A DNA stretch of 64,000 nt from Ramlibacter terrae. Lineage in GTDB: Bacteria; Pseudomonadota; Gammaproteobacteria; Burkholderiales; Burkholderiaceae_C. Position numbers and translations under genes: made by a program. Shown one piece after another: positions 41,412-52,758 of this stretch. The first letter of the stretch is position 1, and each line of letters opens with the position of its first letter. Location: contig CP053418.1 in the NCBI GenBank assembly GCA_013127575.1, positions 5,084,001 to 5,148,000 of the forward strand, in the 5' to 3' direction. The notes beneath the pieces were generated by a model. That model had not been told where the DNA came from and made no database searches. It saw only the letters and a program-made list of their open reading frames with translations.

Positions 41412-43654
41412 TTATTTCGTCTCGAAATTGGTCGCGCCGTCCCACGTGGGGTCGAATGGCAGCAACCTCATCGAGGCTACACGTTCGGCGTACAACTCGT
41501 AAAGGTATTTTTTGGCGTTCATCCGCTGCAGGTTGAGCAGGTGCAGGTCGCACTGGTCCCAATCCTGGTTGCGGTACGCCTTGAGGAAAGCGCCCCAGGT
41601 GCGCAGTTCGTCGGCGACCGCCTTGTCCGAGCCGTCGGCGGGGGCGATCGGCGTGAAGATGCCCACCGCCTGCTCCTTGCCCTTGACCCGGACCCGGTCC
41701 AGTTCCTGCCAGGCGAATTCCGGCGCCGCCTTGCGCGCGGTTTCGCTCACCACGATCTCGACCCCGTACGCCTTGGACAGGCCTTCGAGGCGGGAGCCGA
41801 GGTTCACGGCGTCGCCGATCACGGTGTAGCTGCGGCGGATGTCGGAGCCCATGTCGCCGACGCACATGGTGCCGGTGTTCAGGCCGATGCCGACGCCGAT
41901 CTCGGGCAGGCCCTTGGCCCGGTGTTCCTCGTTGATCTGGCGCATCGCCAGCGACATTTCCATGGCGCACTTGGACGCCAGGCCCGCGTGGTTGGGCGTC
42001 TCCACCGGGGCGCCCCAGAACGCCATGACGCAGTCGCCCATGTATTTGTCGATGGTGCCGCGGTTGGAGCGGATCAGGTCCGTCAGGCGGCTGAACACCG
42101 AATTGAGCAGTTCCTGCAGCTGCGTCGGCTCCATCCGCTCGGACATCTTGGTGAAGCCGCGCATGTCGCAGAACATCACCGTCAGTTCCTTGCTGGCCGC
42201 CTTCATGCTGTAGCTGTCGGGGTCCTTGACCATCTCGTCGACCAGTTCGGGCGGCACGTAGGTGCCGAACAGGTTGGCCAGCTCGCGCTTGTGGCGGCTC
42301 TCCACGAAGTAGCCGTAACTCATGTTCAGGGCAAAAGCGAGCCCCGCCATCACCAGCGCCGAAGCGAGCGGCAGCACGAGCCCCTGCCCCGGGAACAGGT
42401 AGAAGTTGAGCGCCACCACCGGGGCGACCACGCCGGCGCTGACCAGCACCGCGACGCTGGCCGACAGCATGGGCAGCGAGAAGGCCAGCGCCAGGCCGGC
42501 GACCAGCAGGACCACGACTTCGTAGCCGACGGCGTAATCCGGCTTGACGAACACCTTGCCGTCCAGCAGCGACGAGATCACGTTGGCGTGCGTCTCCACG
42601 CCGGGATAGGTCTCGCCCACCGGGGTGACCCGCAAGTCGAGCAGGCCCGGCGCCGTGGTGCCGACCAGCACGATCTTGTCCTTCAGGCTGCCCGGCGCCA
42701 GCCGCTTGGCCAGCACGTCGGACGCCGACACGTAGCGGAACGAACCGCCGCCGGCGCCGCCCGGTCCGCGATACGGCACCAGCGCCGCGACGCGGTCGTC
42801 GACCGGCACCGCCAGCGTCTTGCCTCCCAGCTTCAGGTCGATGCTTTCAGGCCGGTGTAGCCGCGGCCGACCACGCTTTCCTTGGGGAAGCCCGGATGCA
42901 CGGTGGGCATGCCCATCAGGGCCCGGTACATGGAGAGCGACAGCGCCTCGTAGTAGGCGCCCTTGTATTCCGCCACCAGCGGGATCGAGCGGACCACGCC
43001 GTCGCCGTCGGTGATGGAGTTGAAGTAGCCGCCGAGCGGCGCCGCCTTGGCGATCTGCTCGATGTTGGAACCGAAGCCGTTCCAGCTGGTGAAGGCGATG
43101 CGCCGGCCCCGGAGGGTTTCGCGCGTCATCACCGGCTGCGGCAGCAGGCCGTTGGTGCGGCCTTCGCGGTCGCTGGTGAAGTAGTAGCCCAGCACCACCG
43201 GCCGCTTCTGCAGCGAGCGGGCGAACGCGGCGTCGTAGTCCAGGCTGGCCTGCAGCTGGCCGAGCCGCTCCGTGAAGCCGGGCGCGTCCTTCAGTTCGGC
43301 CTGGGCCAGCTGGCGAAGGCGCTTGAGCCCGGAGCTCTCGTCGGGCTCGGCGAACACCACGTCGAAGCCGAGCAACGCCACCTGCTGGCGGTCGAACAGT
43401 TCGTCCACCAGTTCCGCCAGGCGGTTGCGCGCCCGGGGCCAGCGGCCCACTTCGGACAGGCTCTTCTCGTCGATGTCGACGATGACGACGCGCTCGTCCA
43501 GCGTCTTGGGCATGGTCGCCCGCAGCCGGCCGTCATAGATGATGTCGTCGAGGCGCTGCAGCACGCCGATGGGCAGCACGTGCATCGCGTGGAGCAACGC
43601 GAAGACGAGCGGCACCAGCGTGATCGCGATGCGGGACCAGTGTCGGGAGAGCAA
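41412..43654 (-). CDS. CHASE2-domain class III nucleotide cyclase
   Basis: About 748 residues. An N-terminal membrane helix is followed by a CHASE2 extracellular sensor (DERVVIVDIDEKSLSEVGRWPRA split in reading, YYFTSDREGRTNGLL, VGTTAPGLLDLRVTPVG). Three membrane helices follow, then the cyclase domain. The domain has VMFCDMRGFTKMSE and KYMGDCVMAFWGAP (both metal aspartates and the adenine-selecting lysine), and YTVIGDAVNLGSRLEGL. It most likely makes cAMP. One break lies at about 42846 (CCTG for CCTGG). The start TTG 43654 is uncertain. It lies 13 bases before the phosphodiesterase-like gene. Confidence 0.86.
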
Positions 43655-43702
43655 CGGGTGCGTCCGGAAAACTGAGGCGGCGGGCGGCCCGGTGGCCGGC
43701 GG

Positions 43703-44394
43703 TCAGTCGACCTGCAGGAACTGCATCTGGGTGCCGGCGAGTTCCAGCATGTCGCCATCCTTCAGGATCACCGGTTCCGGCCCGATGGCGGCGCCGTTCA
43801 GGGTCGGCTTGTTGGAGCCTTCCACGTGCGCCACCACGAAACCATGGGAACGCTTGGTGATGGCCGCGACCGCCACGCCCGGCTTGCCGATGGTGGTGAC
43901 CACCTTGACCAGCGGCACCTCGCGGCCGGCGGCGGCGCCCGACAGAACCTTGATGCTGGCGTGGTGGCCGGCGTCGGCGGCCGCGGTCGCGACGGGCGCG
44001 GTGGCGCCGGCCGCGGCGCCGGGGCGGCTGCAGGAGCGGCCGGCTTGGGCATCGGCGGGACCATACCCGCCTTCATGATCATGGTCTTTTCGAACGTGGC
44101 GCCCGGCACCTCGTTGATGAACTTGATCTTGTACTTGCCGATCTCGACGGTGTCGTTGTTCTGCAACAGCTGCTTCTTCACGGCCTTGCCGTTGACGTAG
44201 GTGCCGTTGGTGCTGTTCAGGTCTTCGAGGTACACCTCGTTGCCCGTCAGCTGCAGGACGGCGTGTTCGCCGCTCACCGCGAGGTTGTCGATGACGATGT
44301 CGTTGTACGGACGGCGCCCCAGCGTCGTCCGGTCCTTCGTCAGCTGCACTTCCTTGATGACGACACCGTCGATCGAAACGATCATTTTCGGCAT
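43703..44394 (-). CDS. Double FHA-domain protein
   Basis: About 231 residues. The first FHA domain (residues 1-95) is complete: TTLGRRPYNDIVIDNLAVSG (Arg, Asn), EHAVLQLTGNEVYLEDLNSTNGTYVNG. A Pro/Ala-rich linker of about 50 residues leads to a second, more divergent FHA domain (TTIGKPGVAVAAITKRSHGF, KPTLNGAAIG). FHA domains bind phosphothreonine, and the adjacent kinase and phosphatase genes suggest it is their substrate or reader. One break lies in the linker near 44025 (CCGG, probably CCAGG). GGAG precedes ATG 44394. Confidence 0.85.
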
Positions 44395-44432
44395 GGTCGA
44401 CTCCTGTTTTGAATTCAATTTGACCGCGTGAT

Positions 44433-45216
44433 CTACTGACCCAGCCAGCGCGAGATCAACCCGCGCTTCCTGGTCCCGCTGTTGGCCAGCGCCAGCAGCA
44501 CCGAGATGTTGTCCCGGCCCCCGTTGGCGTTGGCGGCGTCCACCAGCTGCCCCACCTTCTCTTCGAGCGTCGAGGGCGCCAGGAGGATGCGCCCGATGGA
44601 TTCATCGTCGAGCATATCCGACAGCCCATCCGAGCACATGCAATAAAGATCGCCGGGCTCGACCCGGTGCTCGTTGACTTCCAGCAGCACCGCGTCTTCG
44701 ACGCCGAGCGCGCGCGTCACCAGGTTCTTGTTGGTCGACGTGGCGGCCTGCTCCGGCGTGATCAGCCCGGCGTCCATCTGCTCCTGCAGCAGCGAGTGGT
44801 CCTTCGTGATCTGCTCCAGCGTGCCGTTGCGCAGCCGGTAGCAGCGCGAGTCGCCGATGTGGCCCAGCATCAGCCGGCCGTCCGGAACACGCCCACCACC
44901 AGCGTGGTGCCCATGCCGCTGTACTGCGGGTTGGAATTGGCGGCGTTGAAGATCGAGCGATTGGCGTTGTCGACGCAGATTTCCATCGCGCGGCGCACTT
45001 CACGCCCGTTGGCGTGGCGGCCGGCCTGGGCCAGCCAGCGACCGAGTTCCGACTTGATGAACGTGGTGGCCATGCCGCTGGCGATCTCGCCCGCGTTGTA
45101 GCCGCCCATGCCGTCCGCCAGGATGCCCGGCGGGTCGGCTCGTCGAAGGTGACGGAATCCTCGTTGTTTTCGCGCGCAAGGCCGGGATCGGTGCGGAGGC
45201 AAAACTCGTAGTTCAT
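44433..45216 (-). CDS. PP2C-family Ser/Thr phosphatase (Stp1-like)
   Basis: About 262 residues with the metal-binding motifs of bacterial PP2C phosphatases: NEDS near residue 18, ILADGMGGYNAGE, LGHIGDSRCYRL, CSDGLSDML and GGRDNISVLLAL. It removes phosphate from Ser/Thr, probably reversing the kinase encoded just upstream. Breaks lie at about 45133 (CCGG for CCTGG) and 44878 (CCGG for CCAGG). The ATG overlaps the kinase stop (ATGA), a sign of tight translational coupling. Confidence 0.88.
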
Positions 45217-48051
45217 AGTTCGCGGGTCAAGGCTCCCTGGCCGGTCTTGCCGCCGCCGGCCGGGGGCGTGTCCGCAGCGCCCGGCGTGTGCATCACAGAC
45301 GTCTTGTCGAACTGCGGCGCTGGCGCCGCCGGTCCGTCGTTCTGGGCCGCATCATAGCCGGGCACGACCATGCCGGGCGTGGTTGCATCGAAAGCGGGAC
45401 CCGAGGGTTGCGCGGATGCCATGGCGGTGGTGCTCTGGAAGGCGACGGTGCGGTCGTCGCCGGGCGGCGACGCCGGCGGCGTGTCGTAACCGGCGCGCGG
45501 CGGCAGGTCGAAGGCGGCGGCCGGCGCGGACGCGGCGACCGCGACGGACGGGCCGGCGAGCAGCGCGCGCAGGTCCTGCGCGAACGCGTCGCCGTCCTGG
45601 TAGCGGTCGTCCGGCTTCTTGGCCAGTCCGCGCGCCACGATGCGCGCCAGCTGCTCGGGCATCTGCGGCCGCGCGATGCGCAGGTCGGGCGCCTCTTCGT
45701 TGGCGATCTTGTACATCAGCTCCGCCATCGAGTCGCCGCGGAAAGGCAGCACGCCGGTCAGCATCTGGTACAGCATGACCGCCAGCGAATACAGGTCGGA
45801 ACGGCCGTCGACCTTCTTGCCGGCGATCTGTTCGGGCGACATGAAGCTCGGCGTGCCCAGCACCAGGCCGGTCTTGGTCTTGCTGGAGTCGGTGATGCGC
45901 GCGATGCCGAAGTCGGTCACCTTCACCGTGTCCGAGTCGAGCTCGTACATGATGTTCGCCGGCTTGATGTCGCGGTGCACGACGTTCTGGCGGTGCGCAT
46001 AGGCCAGCGCCTCGGCCACCCGCGCACGATCGACAGCACCTTGGGCACCGGCAGCAGGCTGGCGTCCTTGCAGAAGTCGACGAGGTCGCGGCCCTTGAGG
46101 AATTCCATGGCGATGTAGGCCAGGTCGTGCTCCTCGCCGGCATCGAAGATCGTCACGATGTTCTGGTGCTGCAGGCGGCCGGCCGTCTCGGCCTCGCGGA
46201 AGAAGCGCTCACGCGCGTCGTCGAGCTCCTCGCCCTCGAACTCCTGCGACAGCGCCATCGTCTTGATCGCCACCACGCGGCCGATCTTCGGGTCCTTGCC
46301 CAGATAGACCACGCCCATGGCGCCCTTGCCCAGTTCCTTCTCCACCTGGTAGCGGCCGAGCATCGGCTTCTCGACGCCGCCGCCATCGAGCAGCATCGTG
46401 CCGCCCGGATGGCTGCTGCCACCGCCCAGGATGACCGTCTCGGACAGGTTCTTGGCGCGATTGAGCTTGGCTTCGAGGTCCTTGTACTTGCGGTTGTACG
46501 AGGCCATGTGCTCGTAAACCGCCTCGGCCTTGTTGAACTGGCGCTTGCGCTCGAAGTCCATCGCCGGGTTGTACAGGTTGGCCATCACCTCGTCGTTGAT
46601 CGGCACGCGGCGGAAGCGGTCGAAGGCCATGTCGAGCTGGCCCTGCCCCTGCAGCGCCAGGCCCATCATGCGGTTGGTCTCGGCCGACTCCTCGTCGGAC
46701 TTGAGCTTGCCCGCCTCGGTGACCAGGAAGCGCTTGGTGGTCAGCGCCGGTGCCCGATCAGCAGCAGCGTGGCCGGGAACACCAGTTGCAGCCAGGTCGA
46801 AGCGCCCGCCAGCAGCCCGAACTCGATGCCCAGCAACGCGACGAACAACGCGGCGGTGATCGCGCCGGCCATGCCGGCCGACAGGCGCGGCAGCACCGCG
46901 ATGATGTAGGCGGCGACCAGCAGGAACACGCCCAGCATGGCGAAGACGCCCCACGACGGCTGCACGATGAAGTGCTCGCCGAGGATGCTGGAAGTGATGT
47001 GCGCCATCATTTCCACCGGCGCCAGCGCGGCGTACCCGGGCGCGGGGAAGGTGTTGCCGACACCGGCCGCCGTCGGGCCGATCAGCACGATCTTGTCGGC
47101 GTACTTGGCCGCCGGGATCTTGCCGGAGAGCACGTCGTAGAAGGAGTCGATGGCGAAGGCGGGCTTGCCGTCGCGTCCCTTGTAGAACTGCGGCAGCATG
47201 CGCGCCGCGTCGTCGGTCTTGACGCGCAGCTTGCCGATCTGCACCGAGTCGCCGACGTTCAGCTTGATGTCGGCCGGGCCCGGGTTCAGGCTCTTGGCGG
47301 CGGCCAGCAGCGCCATCGACGGCAGCGCCTTGCCGTAGTAGTTGACCAGCATCGGCTCGACGCGCACCGAGCCGTCGACATCGTTCAGCTGGTTGAGGTG
47401 GCCGACGCCGGCGGCCGCATTGCCGATCACGTCGATCGGCTGCTGGGTGCTCAGGCTGGCGATGGAAAAGGCCTGGTTCTCGTCGAGCGCACTCCTGGTC
47501 GCGGCGGCGGGCAGCGGCTTGTCGGGCTTGCCCTGCGGCTCGCCGAGCACGAACAGCGACGGCGTCAGGACGTTGCCGGCCCGCTGCATGCTGGCGGCCA
47601 GCTTGCCGTCGGTGTCGAGGGCCAGTTCCGCATCGGCGATCAGCTTGCCCACGCCTTCGGCCGGCTGGGTCGCATCCGGCGGCAGCGCCTGCTTGATCTT
47701 GCGGATCCAGTCGAGGCCGCGGTCGGTCTGCGGCTCGAAGAAGAAAGCCGTGTGGACGATGGTCTTGGCCTTGGCGGCGGCCAGCTTGTCGATCAGCTCG
47801 GCGTGGACGTCGCGTGGCCACGGCCAGCGGCCGATGTTGCCGATGCTCTGGTCATCGATGGCGATGATGGCGATGCGGTCCGAGGGCTGGCGGCCGCTGC
47901 TGGTGCTGGCGAAGTCGTAGTAGCGGCGCTCGAGCGTGCCGATGAAATCGGTCGCCTGGTTGAGGATGACGACGAACAGCACGACCAGCACACCGACGAA
48001 CCAGTCGGTGCGCCAGAACTTCCCGCGCTTTGCAGATGACGATGAGCCCAC
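45213..48051 (-). CDS. CHASE2-domain Ser/Thr protein kinase
   Basis: About 945 residues with the sensor first and kinase last. A short cytoplasmic start and one membrane helix (WFVGVLVVLFVVILNQA) precede a CHASE2 domain (SDRIAIIAIDDQSIGNIGRW). Three membrane helices follow (VFAMLGVFLLVAAYII and others), then a helical linker and the kinase at about residues 560-820. The kinase has LGKGAMGVVYLG, VAIKTM, VVHRDIKPANIM, TDFGIARITD and GTPSFMSPEQIAG, all catalytic residues present. A Pro/Ala-rich tail ends it. Breaks lie at about 46746 (CCGG for CCTGG) and 46021 (CGGG for CCAGG). GTG 48051 is the likely start; GTG 48117 is an in-frame alternative. Confidence 0.87.
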
Positions 48052-48109
48052 TTTCCCGCCCCTTGCCGGCACGCTGCCGGCCCCCTGCCGTGGAAGTTCA
48101 CGGCGACGC

Positions 48110-48143
48110 AGGCCCACGCCACCGCAAATGGGGGCGTGGGCCT
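48110..48143. other. Strong hairpin in the kinase leader
   Basis: AGGCCCACGCC at 48110-48120 pairs perfectly with GGCGTGGGCCT at 48133-48143, 11 base pairs with a 12-base loop. It is 59 bases upstream of the likely kinase start, with no T-tract on the minus strand. It may be a leader structure or a read-through terminator for the upstream terC gene. Confidence 0.5.
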
Positions 48144-48175
48144 GTTGCTTTGACGGTAGCAGACGGCCCAGCCGT

Positions 48176-48193
48176 GGACAAGCTACTTTGTCC
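48176..48193. promoter_or_regulatory. Inverted repeat upstream of kinase operon
   Basis: GGACAA-N6-TTGTCC, perfect 6-base arms, lies about 125-142 bases before the likely kinase start and 40 bases after the terC stop. It could be an operator for the signalling operon; nothing in the window identifies the ligand. Confidence 0.35.
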
Positions 48194-48233
48194 CGGACCG
48201 CCTACTTTTTGTTGCAAATCCGCGAGCAGGCGC

Positions 48234-48938
48234 TCAATGCGCGGCCGTTTCGCCCTTGTTGCGGGGAATCAGCTTGCCGATGGCGAGCACCAGCAGGGCG
48301 CCGAAGGCAGCTGCCGCGTACTCCCGTGTCTTGGCCTCGGGGAGGTAGGGCTTCAAGCCCGGATCGGTGTACATCATCTGGCCGGCGATCCAGCCGAGCA
48401 GCATGCCGCCCAGCACGATGATGACGGGGAAGCGGTCCATCAGCTTGAGCACCAGCTGGCTGCCGGCCACGATGATCGGGATGGAGACCAGCAGGCCGAA
48501 GATCACCAGCGGCAACTGGTGCTGGCCGGCGCTTTCGGCGGCGCCCGCGATCGCCAGCACGTTGTCGACGCTCATGACGAGGTCGGCCACGATCACCGTC
48601 TTGACCGCGGCCCAGAGCTTGTCGCTCGACTGGATGTTGGCGTGCTCGTCGCCCTCGTCCTGCGGCAGCAGCAGCTTGACGCCGATCCAGATCAGCAGCA
48701 CGCCGCCGACCAGCTTGAGGTACGGCACGGACAGCAGCGCGAGCGCGAAGGCGATCAGGACCACCCGCAGGACGATGGCGCCGGCGGTGCCGTAGATGAT
48801 GCCCATCTTGCGCTGCTTGGGCGGCAGGCCGCGGCAGGCCAGCGCGATGACGACGGCGTTGTCGCCGCCGAGCAGGATGTCGATGAGGATGATCTGGCCG
48901 ACGGCGACCCAGAAGGCCGGGGTGAGGAATTCCATCAT
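48234..48938 (-). CDS. TerC-family membrane protein, second copy
   Basis: An intact protein of about 234 residues with seven hydrophobic helices. The signatures ILIDILLGGDNAVVIALAC and LVMSVDNVLAIAGAAES hold the conserved aspartates of the family, and LKLMDRFPVIIVLGGMLLG follows. A metal-export or metal-loading role is plausible. No riboswitch is visible in its 97-base leader, which is occupied by the sucD terminator, in contrast to the copy at 17115. ATG 48935 is an alternative start. Confidence 0.87.
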   Translation of the reverse strand: MMEFLTPAFWVAVGQIILIDILLGGDNAVVIALACRGLPPKQRKMGIIYGTAGAIVLRVVLIAFALALLSVPYLKLVGGVLLIWIGVKLLLPQDEGDEHANIQSSDKLWAAVKTVIVADLVMSVDNVLAIAGAAESAGQHQLPLVIFGLLVSIPIIVAGSQLVLKLMDRFPVIIVLGGMLLGWIAGQMMYTDPGLKPYLPEAKTREYAAAAFGALLVLAIGKLIPRNKGETAAH

Positions 48939-48961
48939 TTCGTGGTGTCTGAAAAGGCAAA

Positions 48962-48996
48962 AGCCGACCGTCACCCCGCGCGGGGCGACAGTCGGC
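48962..48996 (-). terminator. Rho-independent terminator of sucCD
   Basis: AGCCGACTGTC and GACGGTCGGCT-type arms enclose a GC-rich inner stem, CCCCGCGCGGGG, followed on the minus strand by CTTTTGCCTTTTC. It lies 40 bases after the sucD stop and before the second terC gene. Confidence 0.75.
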
Positions 48997-49035
48997 TCAT
49001 TGTTGGAGTAGTGGTGAAGCCGGAAAGGCCGTAGC

Positions 49036-49929
49036 TTACAGCAGCGCCTTCAGCAATTTGGCCATTTCGGACGGGTTGCGCGTCACCTTGAAGCCGCACT
49101 CTTCCATGATCGCCAGCTTGGCGTCGGCCGTGTCGGCGCCGCCGGAGATCAGCGCGCCGGCGTGGCCCATGCGCTTGCCGGGAGGCGCCGTGACGCCGGC
49201 GATGAAGCCCACGATCGGCTTCTTCATGTGGTCCTTGCACCAGCGGGCCGCTTCGGCTTCGTCCGGGCCGCCGATCTCGCCGATCATGATGACGGCGTCG
49301 GTGTCCGGATCGTCGTTGAAGGCCTGCATCACGTCGATGTGCTTCAGCCCGTTGATCGGGTCGCCGCCGATGCCCACGGCGCTCGACTGGCCGAGGCCGA
49401 TTTCGGTCAGCTGCGCGACCGCTTCATAGGTCAGCGTGCCGGAGCGCGAGACCACGCCGATGCGGCCCTTGCGGTGGATGTGGCCGGGCATGATGCCGAT
49501 CTTGATCTCGTCGGGCGTGATCAGGCCGGGGCAGTTGGGGCCGAGCAGCAGCGTCTTCTTGCCGCCCCGGGCTTCCTTCTGCTTCATCTTGTTGCGAACT
49601 TCCAGCATGTCGCGCACGGGGATGCCTTCGGTGATGCAGATCGCCAGGTCGAGGTCGGCCTCGACGGCTTCCCAGATCGCGGCGGCGGCGCCCGCGGGCG
49701 GCACGTAGATCACCGACACGGTGGCGCCGGTTTCGCTGGCGGCTTCCTTCACCGACGCGTAGATCGGGATGTCGAAGATCTTCTCGCCGGCCTTCTTGGG
49801 GTTCACGCCGGCCACGAAGCATTCCTTGCCGTTGGCGTATTCCCGGCACTTCTCGGTGTGGAACTGGCCGGTCTTGCCGGTGATGCCCTGCGTGATGACG
49901 CGCGTGTCTTTGTTGATGTAGATGGACAT
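49036..49929 (-). CDS. sucD: Succinate-CoA ligase, alpha subunit
   Basis: An intact 297-residue protein of normal length. [18 protein letters not shown] binds Co[21 protein letters not shown] follows; the phosphorylated histidine lies in [13 protein letters not shown]. With SucC it converts succinyl-CoA to succinate while making ATP in the citric acid cycle. It starts 9 bases after sucC. CCAGG sites inside the gene (for example near 49645) are intact, so the base-loss pattern does not affect every motif. Confidence 0.97.
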   Translation of the reverse strand: MSIYINKDTRVITQGITGKTGQFHTEKCREYANGKECFVAGVNPKKAGEKIFDIPIYASVKEAASETGATVSVIYVPPAGAAAAIWEAVEADLDLAICITEGIPVRDMLEVRNKMKQKEARGGKKTLLLGPNCPGLITPDEIKIGIMPGHIHRKGRIGVVSRSGTLTYEAVAQLTEIGLGQSSAVGIGGDPINGLKHIDVMQAFNDDPDTDAVIMIGEIGGPDEAEAARWCKDHMKKPIVGFIAGVTAPPGKRMGHAGALISGGADTADAKLAIMEECGFKVTRNPSEMAKLLKALL

Positions 49930-49938
49930 GCTGATTCC

Positions 49939-51105
<1,167 letters not shown>

Positions 51106-51205
51106 GGAGTCTCTCTCGAGGAACGGGGTGTCTGGGGAGGGTGCATCACGGCAACGAGGCGGCGGAGTAGGCCGGGCTGCACGCAGCAGGATCGAACTGT
51201 ATCAT

Positions 51206-51218
51206 GGTGCATTGCACC
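51206..51218. promoter_or_regulatory. Palindrome in the sucC-argC intergenic region
   Basis: GGTGCA-T-TGCACC is a perfect 13-base palindrome about 100 bases upstream of sucC and 54 bases upstream of argC. On the minus strand it is followed by an AT-richer TGATACAGT. It could be an operator serving either gene; no ligand is suggested. Confidence 0.35.
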
Positions 51219-51271
51219 AACCCGCCCCGGCGCCAGCCCCGCCGCGGCAATGCTCTTCAGAGGGAAAAGGC

Positions 51272-52191
51272 ATGCCCAAGGTCTTCATCGACGGCGAGGC
51301 CGGCACCACCGGCCTGCTGATCCGCGAGCGGCTCCAGACGATGCCGCAGGTCGAGCTCGTGAGCATTGCGCCCGAGAAGCGCAAGGACCCCGCGGCCAAG
51401 CGCGAACTGATGGCGGGCGTCGACCTCGTCATCTTCTGCCTGCACGACGACGCGGCCCGCGAGTCGGCCGCGATGATCGAGGAGATCGGCCGCTCCGGCG
51501 GCCGCAAGCCGCGCATCATCGATGCGTCCACGGCGCATCGCACCGCCGAAGGCTGGGTCTTCGGCTTCCCGGAACTGGCTCCCGGCCAGCGCGAAGCGGT
51601 GCGCAAGGCGGACCGCGTGAGCAACCCCGGCTGCTATTCCACCGGCGCCATCGCGTTGCTGCGTCCGCTGATCGATGCCGGCCTGCTCCCGGCCGATTAC
51701 CCGGTGGTGCTGCCCTCCATCAGCGGCTACTCGGGCGGCGGCCGTTCGATGATCGAGGCGCACGACGCCGGGACCGCGCCCGCCTACGAGGTGTATGCGC
51801 TGGGCCTGAAGCACAAGCACGTGCCGGAGATCATGAAGTACACCGGGCTGACGCGGCGCCCGATCTTCATCCCCGCGGTGGGCAACTTCCGCCGGGGCAT
51901 GCTGGTGGAGCTGCCGCTGCACCTCGACACGCTGCCGGGCAAGCCCAGCCCCGAGGACTGGAAAAGGCGCTGCGCCGCCACTACGAAGGCAGCGAATGGG
52001 TGACGGTCGAAGCGCCGACCGACGACGGCAAGATCGAGCCGCAGGCGCTGAACGACACCAACAAGATGGAGCTGCGCGTCTACCGCAACATGGACCACGC
52101 GCACGCCGTGCTGGTGGCGCGGCTGGACAACCTGGGCAAGGGCGCCAGCGGCGCCGCGGTGCAGAACCTGAAGCTGATGCTGGGGATCTGA
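51272..52191 (+). CDS. argC: N-acetyl-gamma-glutamyl-phosphate reductase, type 2
   Basis: About 307 residues, the shorter type 2 form. The N-terminus [18 protein letters not shown] binds NADP; the catalytic cysteine is in [30 protein letters not shown] and [14 protein letters not shown] follow. It reduces N-acetylglutamyl phosphate to the semialdehyde in arginine synthesis. One break lies at about 51963 (CTGG for CCTGG in EDLEKALRR). ATG 51272 follows AGAGGGAAAAGG. Confidence 0.95.
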
Positions 52192-52204
52192 CGCACCGTC
52201 GCCC

Positions 52205-52290
52205 TCGCGAAGGCGGGGGCCCCGGGGCATTGAAAAAAACGGCCTGCGGGCCGTTTTTGCTTGGGGAGCTCTGGATCCCCGCCTTCGCGG
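52205..52290. repeat. REP-like inverted repeat flanking a terminator
   Basis: TCGCGAAGGCGGGGG at 52205-52219 is mirrored by CCCCGCCTTCGCGG at 52277-52290, followed by GGATGA. The unit resembles the dispersed CCCGCGAAGGCGGGGAT-type palindromes common between genes in Burkholderiales and relatives. The two copies bracket the terminator hairpin. Confidence 0.6.
52233..52258. terminator. Bidirectional terminator of argC and recX
   Basis: AAAAACGGCC-TGC-GGGCCGTTTTT forms a stem with an A-tract before and a T-tract after it. It can stop transcripts from argC (plus) and recX (minus), which converge here. Confidence 0.85.
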
Positions 52291-52303
52291 GGATGACGGG
52301 CGC

Positions 52304-52753
52304 CTATTCGTCGTCCGGCGTGTTGAGCACGCGCCGGATGACCTCCCCGCCGAAGCCCCGCGCCGCCAGGAAGCGCCCCTGCTTCGCGCGCTGCGCGGCG
52401 TCCTCCGGCAAGGCATCGAACTTGCGCCGCCAGACCTCCCGCGCCCGCTCGAACTCCGTGGCCCGCAGCCCGGCGACGGCCTCGGCCACCTTCTCGGCGT
52501 CGAGCCCCTTCGCCTGCAACTCCTGCTTGATCCGCCCCGCGCCCAGCCGCCCCGCGCGCCGGTGCACCACCGAGTCGACCACCCGCTGCTCGTTGATGAA
52601 GTCCTTGGCACGGAGTTCGTCCGGGGCCTGCTTCAGCGTGCCGGGTTCTTCCTCGTGGCCGGCCAGCTTGCGTTCGAGCTCCTGGCGCGAGTGCTCGCGC
52701 CCGGCGAGCAGGCGCAGGGCGCGGCCTTTGAGCGAGGGCTTGCCGAAGCCCAC
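52304..52753 (-). CDS. recX: Regulatory protein RecX
   Basis: A 149-residue helical protein of normal length with continuous frame. [24 protein letters not shown] and [20 protein letters not shown] are the RecX three-helix repeats. It binds RecA filaments and dampens recombinase activity. It starts 5 bases after recA, as usual. In [13 protein letters not shown] the Pro comes from CCCGG, where Leu from CCTGG would fit the family better. Confidence 0.92.
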   Translation of the reverse strand: MGFGKPSLKGRALRLLAGREHSRQELERKLAGHEEEPGTLKQAPDELRAKDFINEQRVVDSVVHRRAGRLGAGRIKQELQAKGLDAEKVAEAVAGLRATEFERAREVWRRKFDALPEDAAQRAKQGRFLAARGFGGEVIRRVLNTPDDE

Positions 52754-52758
52754 GTCAC

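Noticed and set aside
48940-49035. A riboswitch upstream of the second terC
   Set aside because: The 97-base leader lacks the GGGGAGTAG and GCCGAG-AGACC halves and is filled by the sucD terminator hairpin.
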